A program made the translations under genes and the position numbers. From positions 248,001-312,000 of the forward strand of contig NZ_ATJV01000001.1 of assembly GCF_000443165.1 (NCBI RefSeq): a stretch of 64,000 bases of DNA, written 5' to 3'. Source of the stretch: Thauera terpenica 58Eu. Lineage in GTDB: Bacteria > Pseudomonadota > Gammaproteobacteria > Burkholderiales > Rhodocyclaceae. The stretch's first letter is position 1; every line of letters begins with the position of its first letter. Positions 1 through 8,069 of this stretch are shown here, piece by piece. The notes beneath the pieces were generated by a model. It did not search any database and had not been told where the DNA came from. It worked only from the letters and a program-made list of their open reading frames with translations.

Positions 1-1991
1 ACCTCGGCCAGCACCCGACGCAAGCGCTCGAGCCGGATCGGCTTGGCCACCACCGCGTCCATGCCACTGTCGAGATAGTGACGAATGTCTTCCGGCGCGA
101 CGCTGGCCGTCAGCGCCACGATCGGCGTCGCGCTGTTGAGATTGCCGGAGCTGTCAGGCTCTGCGCGGATGCAGCGCGCCACCTCGGCACCGCTCATGCC
201 AGGCAGGTGCATGTCCATCAGGATCACATCGAAGCCCTGCTGGCGGCACAACGCCAGCGCGCCCTGTCCGTCTTCGGCGGTGAACACGAGGTGCCCCGCA
301 CTTTCCAGCAGGCCGCTCAATACCTCGCGGTTGATGGCCACATCCTCGACCAGCAACAGGCTCAGGCTGTGGGCGTCCGCAAGCACCTCCTCATGGCGCG
401 CCGCCCCCGCCTGCACAGCGTCCTCCCCCGCCACCAGAACTGCGCCCGCCCCGGCGTCCGGGCACGCCACCAGCGGCACCTCGAACCAGAAGCGGCTGCC
501 CACTCCAGGTGTGCTGTCCACATCCAGCACCCCGCCCATGCCTTCGACCAGCTTGCGGCAGATCGCCAGGCCGAGGCCGGTTCCGCCAAAACGCCGGGTG
601 ATGCTCTCGTCGGCCTGCGTGAAGCGCTCGAATACGCGCTCCTTCTGTTGCGGCTCGATGCCGATCCCGCTGTCTTCGACCTCGAAGCGCAGCCCGCTCT
701 GGTCCTGCATGCGGATCGCTCGCACGCGCACAATCACCCTCCCCGCTGCCGTAAACTTGACCGCATTCGACAGCAGGTTGCCCAGCACCTGGCGCAGGCC
801 ACCCACACTGCCGCGGTAGGTGTCGGGCAAGTCCTGCGCAATTTCGGCCTGCAGCAGCAGCCCTTTCTGGCGTGCCGCCGCATCATGCAGGAGCAGCTGC
901 CCCTCCACCAGCTGGCGCAGCGAGAAGCTCAGCGTCTCAGGCAGGTAGGCCTCTTCCTCGAGGCGTGCATAGTCGAGGACCTGATTCAGGGTGGCCAGCA
1001 AGGACTCCCCCGACTGGTGCAATACTTCCAGGCGCCCGATGTTTTCAGTCGCGAGCGGGCGCTGACGCAAGAGCTGGATCATGCCCAGCATGCCATTCAT
1101 CGGCGTGCGGATCTCATGGCTCATGGTGGCAAGGAACTGCGACTTGGCCCGATTTGCCGACTCGGCGGCCTCCTTCGCCGCGCGCAGGCTGCGCGTACGC
1201 TTGTCCACCTTGTCCTTGAGCTGGTCGCGGCTGAAGGCAAGCTGCTCATGGGCGCGCTGGCGGCGATTGATATCCTGCTGGATTGCCACCCGCATGTCGT
1301 TGAGTGCGGCCACCACCGCATCCAGCTCGTCGGGCGGTACGCTGGCCGCCCGCGCAAGCCGCAGTGGCGCATCGAGCCGCCCCTCGCCCAGCTGGCGGGC
1401 ATAGCGCGCCATGCTCTCGAGGTGGCGGGTGACGAGCCACTGGAAGATCACCACCAGCACCCCGGCAATCATCAGGATGGTGAAGGTCTGGCTGAGGAAG
1501 ATCGTCACTCCATTCCACGCCAGGCGCCCCAGCACCGCATCGAGGTCAACCTGGACCACGAGCCGACCAAGCTCGCGCATACCCTCGGGCGCCGCATGGC
1601 GCAGCGCGAAGATCTGATCACGCGTCGCCCCCGGCGAGCCTTGTGGGCTCAGCCTCATCTCCATCGCGGTGGCCGCGTCCGTTCCTTCCAGACGCACTGC
1701 GCTCACGTCCGGGAAATACAGGATGCCCTGCATCTGCAAACGCAACTGCTCGTCATCGACATCCCACAGGCTGCGCGCAAGGCTGGCTACATAGCCGCTA
1801 CGGATGAGCTCGAAGCGCTGGTCGATGAGGCGCATCTCGCTGCGGTACTCGATGCCCAGTTGCAGCGCAGTCGACAACAAGGCGAAGCCCAGGCTGCAGG
1901 CCAGAACATAGATCGTCAGGCGATGGGCGAGCGGATGTTCCTGACGATAACCAGGTAGCCGGCCCAGGGCGCGTTCAATCCAGCCTTTCAT
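1..1991 (-). CDS. Hybrid sensor histidine kinase, TorS-like (3' end outside window)
   Basis: An inner-membrane kinase that should sense a signal, probably through the binding protein encoded just upstream, and phosphorylate a response regulator. Read from ATG 1991, it has TM1 at about residues 25-47, a periplasmic sensor of about 115 residues, TM2 at about 162-186, then HAMP and coiled coil. The H-box [11 protein letters not shown] has the phospho-acceptor His at about 292. The N box NLLSNAVKF, the G box DSGIGI and GGTGLGLAI mark the ATPase domain. A receiver domain follows, with [14 protein letters not shown], the acceptor Asp in LMDMHLPGM at about 593 and the KP motif. The frame is still open at base 1, so a C-terminal part (an Hpt domain would be usual for TorS-like kinases) lies outside. 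The start overlaps the preceding gene by 17 nt and has GAGG 6 nt upstream; an in-frame ATG at 1997 is an alternative. The signal is unknown. Confidence 0.93.
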   Translation of the reverse strand, partial: MKGWIERALGRLPGYRQEHPLAHRLTIYVLACSLGFALLSTALQLGIEYRSEMRLIDQRFELIRSGYVASLARSLWDVDDEQLRLQMQGILYFPDVSAVRLEGTDAATAMEMRLSPQGSPGATRDQIFALRHAAPEGMRELGRLVVQVDLDAVLGRLAWNGVTIFLSQTFTILMIAGVLVVIFQWLVTRHLESMARYARQLGEGRLDAPLRLARAASVPPDELDAVVAALNDMRVAIQQDINRRQRAHEQLAFSRDQLKDKVDKRTRSLRAAKEAAESANRAKSQFLATMSHEIRTPMNGMLGMIQLLRQRPLATENIGRLEVLHQSGESLLATLNQVLDYARLEEEAYLPETLSFSLRQLVEGQLLLHDAAARQKGLLLQAEIAQDLPDTYRGSVGGLRQVLGNLLSNAVKFTAAGRVIVRVRAIRMQDQSGLRFEVEDSGIGIEPQQKERVFERFTQADESITRRFGGTGLGLAICRKLVEGMGGVLDVDSTPGVGSRFWFEVPLVACPDAGAGAVLVAGEDAVQAGAARHEEVLADAHSLSLLLVEDVAINREVLSGLLESAGHLVFTAEDGQGALALCRQQGFDVILMDMHLPGMSGAEVARCIRAEPDSSGNLNSATPIVALTASVAPEDIRHYLDSGMDAVVAKPIRLERLRRVLAE

Positions 1992-2763
1992 CGCCATCCT
2001 CGGCGCTCACCGCCTCGGCCAGATAGGCCTCGGACTGGGTCTGCAAATAGCGCGCGATGCTGCCATCGGCGTGCAGCGCGGTCAGCCGCAGATCGATCTC
2101 GGGCAGCAGCGCCTCCAGCTCTGAACCCTTGCGTACCGCCACATGGTAGTACTCGGTGACCAGCATCTGCGGCAAGGCTTCGAGCACTTCGTCGTAGCCC
2201 AGACGGCGGCTCTGCAAACGCCCGCTGTCGCGCCCGATGGGCATGAAATCGATGCGCCCGAGCACGAGCTTGCGCACATTCTGGCGGCCGCTGGAAACGC
2301 GCTCCACTTTCAGCGCGGTTTCGGCAAAGCGGTCGAAACGCTCGCCGAAGCTGTCTCCCAACAGCAGCCCCACGGCACGCCCGCGCAGGTCTTCCCAGTC
2401 GTTGAACACAAAGCGTCGATCGCGGCGCACGAACAGCACGATCGGGTCAGCCACGAGGTAATGCGCGGAAAAGGCAAACTGCTGCTCGCGTTCGCGGTTG
2501 CGGTAGGCGGCAACGACGATATCGGCGCGGCCTTCGCGCACTTCCTGCAGGCAGCGCTTCCAGTTACCGAAAGCTTCGAGACGCACGTTCAGGCCGAGCT
2601 CGGCGAACAGCTCGCGCACCAGGGTGGGCGCGAGCCCGCGCAATTTTCCATCGGCCACCCAGGACACCGGCGGATAGGCAGGGTGGCCGCAAGCGATCAG
2701 CTCACGCCCGTGCGCCTGCAGCGCGCAGCCGCACAACAACAGTGCAGCCAGCAGGCGCTTCAT
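1975..2763 (-). CDS. Periplasmic solute-binding protein family 3, likely signal receptor
   Basis: A 262-residue protein with an N-terminal signal peptide ([19 protein letters not shown]) and a bacterial extracellular solute-binding family 3 fold, with [16 protein letters not shown] near the N-terminus and [17 protein letters not shown] after it. It sits between the response regulator (4-nt ATGA overlap) and the hybrid kinase (17-nt overlap). No ABC permease or ATPase is adjacent, so its likely job is to hand a ligand signal to the kinase, as TorT does for TorS in Escherichia coli, although TorT belongs to a different binding-protein family. The cysteine in the signal region (GCALQAHG) is a weak lipobox at best. 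The ligand cannot be read from the sequence. Confidence 0.9.
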   Translation of the reverse strand: MKRLLAALLLCGCALQAHGRELIACGHPAYPPVSWVADGKLRGLAPTLVRELFAELGLNVRLEAFGNWKRCLQEVREGRADIVVAAYRNREREQQFAFSAHYLVADPIVLFVRRDRRFVFNDWEDLRGRAVGLLLGDSFGERFDRFAETALKVERVSSGRQNVRKLVLGRIDFMPIGRDSGRLQSRRLGYDEVLEALPQMLVTEYYHVAVRKGSELEALLPEIDLRLTALHADGSIARYLQTQSEAYLAEAVSAEDGDERLD

Positions 2764-3485
2764 GCGCGCGGACGGGGTGTCGGGCTGAATCGGTAACCGG
2801 CTCCATGCACGGTCAGGATGACCCTGGGGTTGGCCGCATCGTCGCGCAGCTTGCGCCGCAGGCGACCAACGAGCACGTCGACGGTGCGATCACTCGGCAC
2901 CCATTCGCGGTTGCGGATCTGATCGAGCAAGGCATCCCGACTCATGGTCTGCCCGGGGTGGGCGAGGAAGGCGCGCAGCAGCTGAAACTCGCCTTCGGTC
3001 AGCGCACACAGCTCACCGTCCTCGAAACACAGCTGGCGACCATCGTCGTCCAGCGCACAGCCCTCGCACACTGGCACCACGACCCGCGCTGGCGGGGGGC
3101 TGTGCAGGCCCGCGTGGCGCACGCGACGGATCAGGTTCTTGGCACGCGCCAGGATCTCACGCGGGTTGAAGGGCTTGGTGACGTATTCGTCGGCGCCGCA
3201 TTCGAGGCCGATGATGCGCTCGACCTCGTCCTGCCGTCCGGACACCAGGATGATGCCGACGTCCGAGCGCACCCGCAGCTCGCGCGTCAGCGTCAGGCCA
3301 TCCTTGCGCGGCAGGCGGATGTCGAGCAATACCAGATCGACCATCTCGGCAGCCAGTTGCTGCTCCGCGTCCTCGGCCGTCGCGGATTCGCGCACCTCAT
3401 AGCCCTCGGCCACGAAGTAATTGACCAGGCAGGCGCGAGTCACCGCATCGTCATCGACGACAAGAACCTTCGCATCGAGAGGCAT
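2760..3485 (-). CDS. OmpR/PhoB-family response regulator, TorR-like
   Basis: A DNA-binding response regulator of 241 residues. The receiver domain has the acidic pocket VLVVDDD, the phospho-acceptor Asp55 in LVLLDIRLPRKDGLTLTREL and the switch Lys in YVTKPF. The segment SDVGIILVSGRQDEVERIIG strongly resembles TorR. A winged-helix effector domain follows, with GEFQLLRAFLAHPGQTMSRD and RTVDVLVGRLRRKL. ATG 3485 is chosen because receiver homology begins there and an AAGG lies 5 nt upstream; the frame could extend to 3554 but that segment does not look like protein. It is the first gene of the RR / binding protein / kinase operon and overlaps the next gene by ATGA. No torCAD reductase genes are visible nearby, so the regulated pathway is not necessarily TMAO respiration. 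Confidence 0.93.
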   Translation of the reverse strand: MPLDAKVLVVDDDAVTRACLVNYFVAEGYEVRESATAEDAEQQLAAEMVDLVLLDIRLPRKDGLTLTRELRVRSDVGIILVSGRQDEVERIIGLECGADEYVTKPFNPREILARAKNLIRRVRHAGLHSPPPARVVVPVCEGCALDDDGRQLCFEDGELCALTEGEFQLLRAFLAHPGQTMSRDALLDQIRNREWVPSDRTVDVLVGRLRRKLRDDAANPRVILTVHGAGYRFSPTPRPRA

Positions 3486-3684
3486 GGACCTTGACTCCAC
3501 CCACAGACCTTGAGGCCTTGCACGCTGGGAAACTGGAAACTGGACACTGGACACGCTGGAAAACCGCAGTTTGAAGCTAACACAGCCTCAAAGCCGGAGC
3601 TTGCCCGAACGTGACATTAATTTGACCTATGACGACATTTGCGCGCCGCCAGACGCCCTATCCCCTTCTCGCTCACCTGCAATG

Positions 3685-3726
3685 CAAAACTGGCCTGTCA
3701 GCCACATGAAGTGACTGCCAGGCCAG
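3685..3726 (-). terminator. Probable rho-independent terminator after the BCCT gene
   Basis: Between the BCCT stop codon (3774) and the regulator start (3485) lies a hairpin whose arms are CTGGCCTG (3690-3697) and CAGGCCAG (3719-3726), with an additional inner GTCA/TGAC pairing. Read on the minus strand it is followed directly by TTTTGC (3689-3684). This fits an intrinsic terminator for the BCCT transcript, so the regulator operon would have its own promoter within 3486-3684. Confidence 0.6.
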
Positions 3727-3773
3727 CGCTACATCTACATCAGGGCGTGCCTGTGACTGGCACGCATAAGCTC

Positions 3774-5450
3774 TCAGCTCTGAACATCCTTGAGCTTCAC
3801 GCTCGGATCAGGGTTATTGATGATCTTCTCCAGTTCCCTGATCACGCTGTCTCTCTTCAGCAGCCGCCTGATCGTATTGACGATCATCAACAGGATCACG
3901 ATCGAGAACGGGGCGCCGCCAATGATGGTGCCGGTCTGGACCGTATCGACGACGGCGCTGCCACCAAGAGTGAGCAGCACGGTGGTGACCGATGCGATGC
4001 TGAACACGAGGATGACGCGGAACCACGGACCGGACTGCTTGGGCGCCGAAACGAAATCAGCGAGCGCATACGTTCCCGCGTCAAGCGAGGTCACGTAGTA
4101 AGTGGCCACCAGTATCGTCGCTACCACCATCAGCAAGCTACCGACGATGGGCATCGCGTCCAGCATCACGAACAGCCCGCTGGAAACGTCGCTACTGACC
4201 GCGGCCGATACCGCACGACCGCCCAGGTCGTCGTAATAGATCGCGGCAGAGCCGATCACGCCGATCCACAGCATGACGATCAGTGACGGGATGATGGTGA
4301 CGCCAATGACGAACTCACGCAGCGTGCGGCCGCGCGAAATGCGGGCGATGAAGCCGGCCACAAAGGGCGAGAACGCGATCACCCAGCACCAGATGAACAC
4401 CGTCCACCAGCCGTTCCAGCTGTCCTTCCAGGACGCCAGCGTCGTCGTCGTGCTGGGCGCATCGGTCCAGAAGCTCATGGCGACGAAATTCGCCGCATAG
4501 GCGCCAAAGCTCTCGGTGACGTTGGAGACAATGAACAGCGTGGGGCCAAAGACGAAGACCGCAACGACCAGAACGATGCTCAGCACCGAGTTCGTCTCGC
4601 TGAGGATGCGCATGCCCTTGTTGATGCCGCAGAAGGCAGAGATCGCTGCAACGCTGCCGAAGCCGGCGATGACGACCAGCCAGAGTGCGGGGCCGGAAGT
4701 AAGACCGGTGAAGGAGGTGAGTCCCGACGAGAATTGCATGGCCGCAAAACCGAAGGAGGTGGACAGGCCGAGGATGGTGGCCATGATCGCCAGCAACTCG
4801 ATGACCACTCCGGCACCACCGCGCGACCATTCCGGCAACATGTCGACAGTGGCTTCGCGGAAGGTCAGGGTCTTGCCCAGGTTGTGGTGCGAATAGGCCA
4901 GACAGACCGCCACCACGCAATACATCGCCCAAGCCGTGAACCCCCAGTGGAAGTAGGACCAGACCAGGCCGTTGCCCGCGAGGTTGGTGCCCAGCGTCTG
5001 CACCACCGGGCTTTCCTCACGCAGCATGATCGGCTCGGCCACCGACCAGAAGATCAGGCCGATACCCTGGCCACAGGCGAACAGCATCGAGTACCAGGCA
5101 AAGTTGCTGTACTCGGGCTTCGCATTGGGGCCGCCCAGACGCACACGGCTACCGATCTTGCTGAAGATGAGCCAGGCACACACCGCGACGGCAAAGAGCG
5201 AATACAACACGAACAACCAGGTGAACTGGCCGGTGACGAAGGTGCGCAGCGTGGAAATGACGGACGCAACACCGTCCGGATTCACCAGTACGCTCACAAC
5301 CAGCGAGATGATGGCCAGCGGCGGCAGGAACTGGATGAGCAATCTGCTGATGTGCGGCAGATCACATCCAGTGAAGCGTGGAATTGTCACAGGATCGGAG
5401 GGTGCTCCCGCACTCACCGACTTGTTGTGCTCCGTTTTTTTGCTTGTCAC
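3774..5450 (-). CDS. BCCT-family transporter (betaine/carnitine/choline type)
   Basis: A 558-residue secondary transporter of the inner membrane with about 12 hydrophobic segments. The family signature is seen in WTVFIWCWVIAFSPFV followed by GFIARISRGRTLREF, and in the N-terminal part as YFHWGFTAWAMYCVVAV. The BetP-type tryptophan box (WWISW) reads WCWVIAF here, so the substrate may differ from classic glycine betaine carriers. The GTG start at 5450 is supported by AGAGGTGG 7 nt upstream. Its position beside a creatinine-degradation cluster suggests an N-methylated substrate such as betaine, sarcosine or creatine; that is inference. No long osmosensory C-terminal tail like that of BetP is apparent. 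Confidence 0.92.
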   Translation of the reverse strand: MTSKKTEHNKSVSAGAPSDPVTIPRFTGCDLPHISRLLIQFLPPLAIISLVVSVLVNPDGVASVISTLRTFVTGQFTWLFVLYSLFAVAVCAWLIFSKIGSRVRLGGPNAKPEYSNFAWYSMLFACGQGIGLIFWSVAEPIMLREESPVVQTLGTNLAGNGLVWSYFHWGFTAWAMYCVVAVCLAYSHHNLGKTLTFREATVDMLPEWSRGGAGVVIELLAIMATILGLSTSFGFAAMQFSSGLTSFTGLTSGPALWLVVIAGFGSVAAISAFCGINKGMRILSETNSVLSIVLVVAVFVFGPTLFIVSNVTESFGAYAANFVAMSFWTDAPSTTTTLASWKDSWNGWWTVFIWCWVIAFSPFVAGFIARISRGRTLREFVIGVTIIPSLIVMLWIGVIGSAAIYYDDLGGRAVSAAVSSDVSSGLFVMLDAMPIVGSLLMVVATILVATYYVTSLDAGTYALADFVSAPKQSGPWFRVILVFSIASVTTVLLTLGGSAVVDTVQTGTIIGGAPFSIVILLMIVNTIRRLLKRDSVIRELEKIINNPDPSVKLKDVQS

Positions 5451-5841
5451 TTTTGTCCACCTCTCGATTATTTAGTTTTTGGGCTTGGTAAAAATCAGCA
5501 CGCCACCGGCGCCCTTGCAGCGAACACCTGCCCTTGAGCGACCGCGCCTTGCGGCGGGTCTGGCGACCTCTTTTTAATCAAACAAACTTATTGCTCAATA
5601 AGAAAAAGCCGTCGAGCACAGTATGAAAATGTCGGGATTCCTCGACTGTCCTGATACCGCCACATTTTTTCGCGTTATCGACATGGGGGACGGGGCGCAG
5701 ATGCGCCGGAAGCGCAGGCGCAGGGCACGCAAAATGGCCCTGAGCACGCCGATAAGGGGCGCGCTCAAGGCCAGGGGTCAAGCCGCTAAGAGTGTTACAG
5801 AGTCAAACCAAGCTGAAGCCCGTCATAGGCGTGAACTGCGC
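5451..5841. other. Intergenic region upstream of the BCCT gene
   Basis: About 390 bp without a convincing gene, more AT-rich than its surroundings (for example AATCAAACAAACTTATTGC at 5577-5595). It must contain the BCCT promoter and the 3' end of the bluB transcript. A GTCGAG/CTCGAC inverted pair lies at about 5611-5648. A 67-codon open frame on the minus strand (5578-5781) has no recognisable domain and was not accepted. No clear sigma-70 or sigma-54 promoter was identified. Confidence 0.5.
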
Positions 5842-6615
5842 TCAGCGCAGCGTAGACGGTTGCGCACGCACCGCGTCCAGCAAGCCTTCGCCCGCTTCGT
5901 CCGCCGCGCCCTGCCAGCCGTCGAAATGCAGCAGCGCGGGCAGCGCCATGCGCTCGATCCAGCCGGCCGCTTCCAGTTCGGGGCGGGCGTGGAAGTCGCG
6001 CACGTAGCCGATGCACAGGTAGGCGATCGGGATGATCTCTTGCGGGATGCCAAGCGCCGCGCGCAGCGCCGGCGGGTGCAGGATGCTCACCCAGCCCACG
6101 CCCAGGTTCTCCGCGCGCGCGGCGAGCCACAGGTTCTGCACCGCGCACACGGCGCTATACACATCCATCGCGCCGATGTGGGTGCGGCCGATCACCACCG
6201 GACCGTGGCGGCTGCGATCGCAGGTGACGCAAATATTGACCGGCGACTCGAGGATGCCTTCGAGCTTGAGATTGCGGTAGGTGGCACGCTTGTCCGCGTC
6301 GAACATCTGCTCGGCTTCAGCGTGGGCGGCAAGGAAGTCGGCATGGATCTTCGCGCGCACTTCGCGCGAGCGCACCACGATGAAATCCCAGGGCTGCATG
6401 AAGCCGACCGAAGGCGCGTGGTGGGCGGCGGTGAGCACGCGCGCGAGCACCTCGTCGGGGATAGGGTCGGGCAGGAATTCGCCGCGCACGTCGCGGCGGG
6501 TGTGGATGGCGCGATACACCGCATCGCGTTCGGCGGCGCCGAACTGCGGATCAGTCTGGAAGCGCGCGTGGTCGTCGTGAAGCGGCGCGCAATGCGCCGG
6601 GGTCGGGCTGCTCAT
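5842..6615 (-). CDS. bluB: 5,6-dimethylbenzimidazole synthase BluB
   Basis: A flavin-destructase enzyme of the nitroreductase fold that converts reduced FMN to 5,6-dimethylbenzimidazole, the lower ligand of cobalamin, in the cytoplasm. The 257-residue protein has the BluB N-terminal flavin-binding motif AVYRAIHTRRDVRGEF, the conserved HHAPSVGFMQPWDF and GVGWVSIL. The ATG at 6615 follows AAGGGG. It lies alone downstream of a cobalamin riboswitch (6675-6847), which supports the assignment independently. A generic nitroreductase is the alternative, but the motif set and riboswitch make BluB much more likely. No other cobalamin biosynthesis gene is adjacent. Confidence 0.95.
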   Translation of the reverse strand: MSSPTPAHCAPLHDDHARFQTDPQFGAAERDAVYRAIHTRRDVRGEFLPDPIPDEVLARVLTAAHHAPSVGFMQPWDFIVVRSREVRAKIHADFLAAHAEAEQMFDADKRATYRNLKLEGILESPVNICVTCDRSRHGPVVIGRTHIGAMDVYSAVCAVQNLWLAARAENLGVGWVSILHPPALRAALGIPQEIIPIAYLCIGYVRDFHARPELEAAGWIERMALPALLHFDGWQGAADEAGEGLLDAVRAQPSTLR

Positions 6616-6644
6616 GAAGTATTCCCCTTGTCGTCGAGCAGAAG

Positions 6645-6667
6645 ACAGCCGCCGACCAGACGGCTGT
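6645..6667 (-). promoter_or_regulatory. Hairpin between the cobalamin aptamer and bluB (expression platform)
   Basis: Minus-strand hairpin with arms ACAGCCG and CGGCTGT (6661-6667 and 6645-6651 on the plus strand), directly downstream of the riboswitch P1 and about 30 nt before the bluB start. What follows (CTTCTGCTCG) is pyrimidine-rich but not a true T tract, so it could be a weak terminator or part of a translation-blocking structure. The mode of control cannot be decided from sequence alone. Confidence 0.5.
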
Positions 6668-6674
6668 ACACAAG

Positions 6675-6847
6675 GCTTCGAGGCCGGCCTTCCGGCTGCG
6701 GATCATCTCATCCGGACGCCTTCCCGGCCCTTGCGAGCCAGTGGCTGGGCGAACCTTGCCCGGACAATCCCCTTCACGGCGCTGGGCGCGCGGTGGGTTT
6801 GCACCACCTTTCCGATTCTCCCGCGCCAGGCGCGGGCACCTCGAAGC
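6675..6847 (-). promoter_or_regulatory. Cobalamin (B12) riboswitch upstream of bluB
   Basis: On the minus strand the leader has the hallmarks of the cobalamin aptamer in order. A perfect 9-bp P1 joins GCTTCGAGG (6847-6839) to CCTCGAAGC (6683-6675). The upstream part contains GAGGTGCC and GGTGGTGCAAACCCACC. The conserved core GCCACTGG (around 6738-6745) and GGGAAGGCG (6725-6717) follow, and then a B12-box-like AGCCGGAAGGCCGGCC. The aptamer ends 60 nt before the bluB start. The expected behaviour is repression of bluB when adenosyl- or hydroxo-cobalamin is plentiful. Confidence 0.93.
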
Positions 6848-6989
6848 AAACGAGGGCGCAAGCTTAGCGGCAAACCTGCGCGCGCGCCAAAAGGTGAACA
6901 CTGCACAGGAGTGCACCCGAAGGCTCGCCACTTACGGCGCTGGCGGCGTCAGTCCCCTGCACTCACAGCGCCCAGCGCCACAACAACGC

Positions 6990-7868
6990 TCAGGCCACCT
7001 TGGCCGCGGCGGTTCCTGTGCCTGTTCCGCTGCTCGGCAGATTCAGGCTGCGCCAGATCTCGGCAACCCGGGCGTCGTCGTTGAGACTGAAGAAATGCAG
7101 GCCGGGCGCACCGAGCGTGAGCAGGCGCTCACACAGACGCACTGCGAGCTCGATGCCAAGCGCCCGGATCGAGGCCTTGTCGTCACCGTACGCCGCCATG
7201 CGCATGCTGATCCAGCGCGGAATCTCGATGCCACGGGCCTCGGAGAAACCCACCAGGCGCGAGAAACTGCCGATCGGCATGATGCCGGGCACGATCGGGA
7301 TGGTGATCCCGGTGGCCGCACAACGCTCGATGAAATCGGCATAGGCATCGGGATTGAAGAAATACTGGGTGATGGCCGAATCGGCCCCGGCCTCGACCTT
7401 GGCCTTGAAATGGCGCAAGTCCTCATCGCTGTTGCGCGCCTGGGGATGACATTCGGGAAAGGCGGCAACATCCAGATGGAAGTGCGCTCCGCACTCGGCG
7501 CGGATGAAGCGCACCAATTCACCGGCAAACAGGAAATCCCCGCTGCCGCGCTGGCCAGAAGGCGCATCCCCGCGCAGGATCACCAGGCGGCGCACACCCA
7601 GCGCCCGATAATGCGCCAGCAAGGCGCGCACCGACGCACGCTGCATGCCGATCGCCGACAGATGCGGCACGCCCACCGCGCCTGCAGCCTGCACCTGCTC
7701 CAGCGCGGCCAGCGAAGCCTGCTCGGTGGCGCCGCCAGCGCCGTAGGTGACGGACACGAACTCCGGCCCCATCGCCTGCAGACCGGTGATGACCTGCTGC
7801 AGGCGCGCGCGCCCTTGGTCGCCCTGCAGCGGAGAGATTTCGACACTGAACTGGCGTGCGTGAGACAT
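6990..7868 (-). CDS. metF: Methylenetetrahydrofolate reductase
   Basis: A 292-residue FAD-dependent reductase that converts 5,10-methylene-THF to 5-methyl-THF in the cytoplasm, feeding methionine synthesis. Family landmarks are FSVEISPLQG at the N-terminus, FVSVTYGAGG, LRGDAPSG, ADSAITQYFFNPD and PGIMPIGSFSRL. ATG 7868 is chosen because homology starts at MSHARQFSVEISP; the frame is open to 7991, but that upstream part contains a strong hairpin and no family similarity. In this context it may also drain methylene-THF generated from sarcosine methyl groups. A terminator-like hairpin only 36 nt upstream suggests leader control. Confidence 0.94.
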   Translation of the reverse strand: MSHARQFSVEISPLQGDQGRARLQQVITGLQAMGPEFVSVTYGAGGATEQASLAALEQVQAAGAVGVPHLSAIGMQRASVRALLAHYRALGVRRLVILRGDAPSGQRGSGDFLFAGELVRFIRAECGAHFHLDVAAFPECHPQARNSDEDLRHFKAKVEAGADSAITQYFFNPDAYADFIERCAATGITIPIVPGIMPIGSFSRLVGFSEARGIEIPRWISMRMAAYGDDKASIRALGIELAVRLCERLLTLGAPGLHFFSLNDDARVAEIWRSLNLPSSGTGTGTAAAKVA

Positions 7869-7903
7869 GGCTTTATCCCTGGGTTGGCAGTGAAAGCACG
7901 AAA

Positions 7904-7933
7904 AGGAGACGTCGCCGTGGGGCGTCGCCTCCT
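7904..7933 (-). terminator. Strong intrinsic terminator/attenuator in the metF leader
   Basis: A 13-bp stem with one A-A mismatch and a 4-nt loop, read on the minus strand from 7933 to 7904 (arms AGGAGGCGACGCC and GGCGACGTCTCCT), followed at once by TTTTCG. It lies 137 nt after the symporter stop and 36 nt before the metF start. It may terminate the symporter transcript, but too little sequence (7869-7903) remains for a separate metF promoter. Transcripts reaching metF must therefore pass it, which points to attenuation. Confidence 0.8.
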
Positions 7934-7991
7934 GCGCGCGCATCAGGATGGTAGAAGTGGCGCAGCGAGGCGATTTGCCTGTCCACGCCAC

Positions 7992-8010
7992 ACACTTGTC
8001 TGGATACGTC
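7992..8010 (-). promoter_or_regulatory. Operator-like motif shared with the creatinase and purU upstream regions
   Basis: The plus-strand sequence ACACTTGTCTGGATACGTC matches the motifs at 12189-12208 and 14482-14501 in the pattern CACTTGnnTnnAnACGnC, and shares the 12-base run CACTTGTCTGGA with the purU site. It is centred about 133 nt upstream of the metF start, in the gap after the symporter gene. Binding by the cluster's GbdR-like regulator is inferred. Confidence 0.5.
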
Positions 8011-8069
8011 GCTCACCGACCTCGCGGGCGAGCTCTGCGGCAGTCGCCACCGCGCTCGCCCGGCCTCGA

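Noticed and set aside
78-1958. A 626-codon open frame on the plus strand
   Set aside because: It lies wholly opposite the hybrid kinase, which has all expected domains; the plus-strand protein is Arg/His/Gln-rich and domain-free, a GC-driven shadow.
5578-5781. 67-codon minus-strand frame in the BCCT upstream region
   Set aside because: No ribosome site, no domain and ordinary composition for a random frame; treated as intergenic.
7869-8069. SAH or SAM riboswitch before metF
   Set aside because: The GAGGRGCG-type core of the SAH aptamer and the SAM aptamer cores were sought and not found, so only an unnamed attenuator is proposed.
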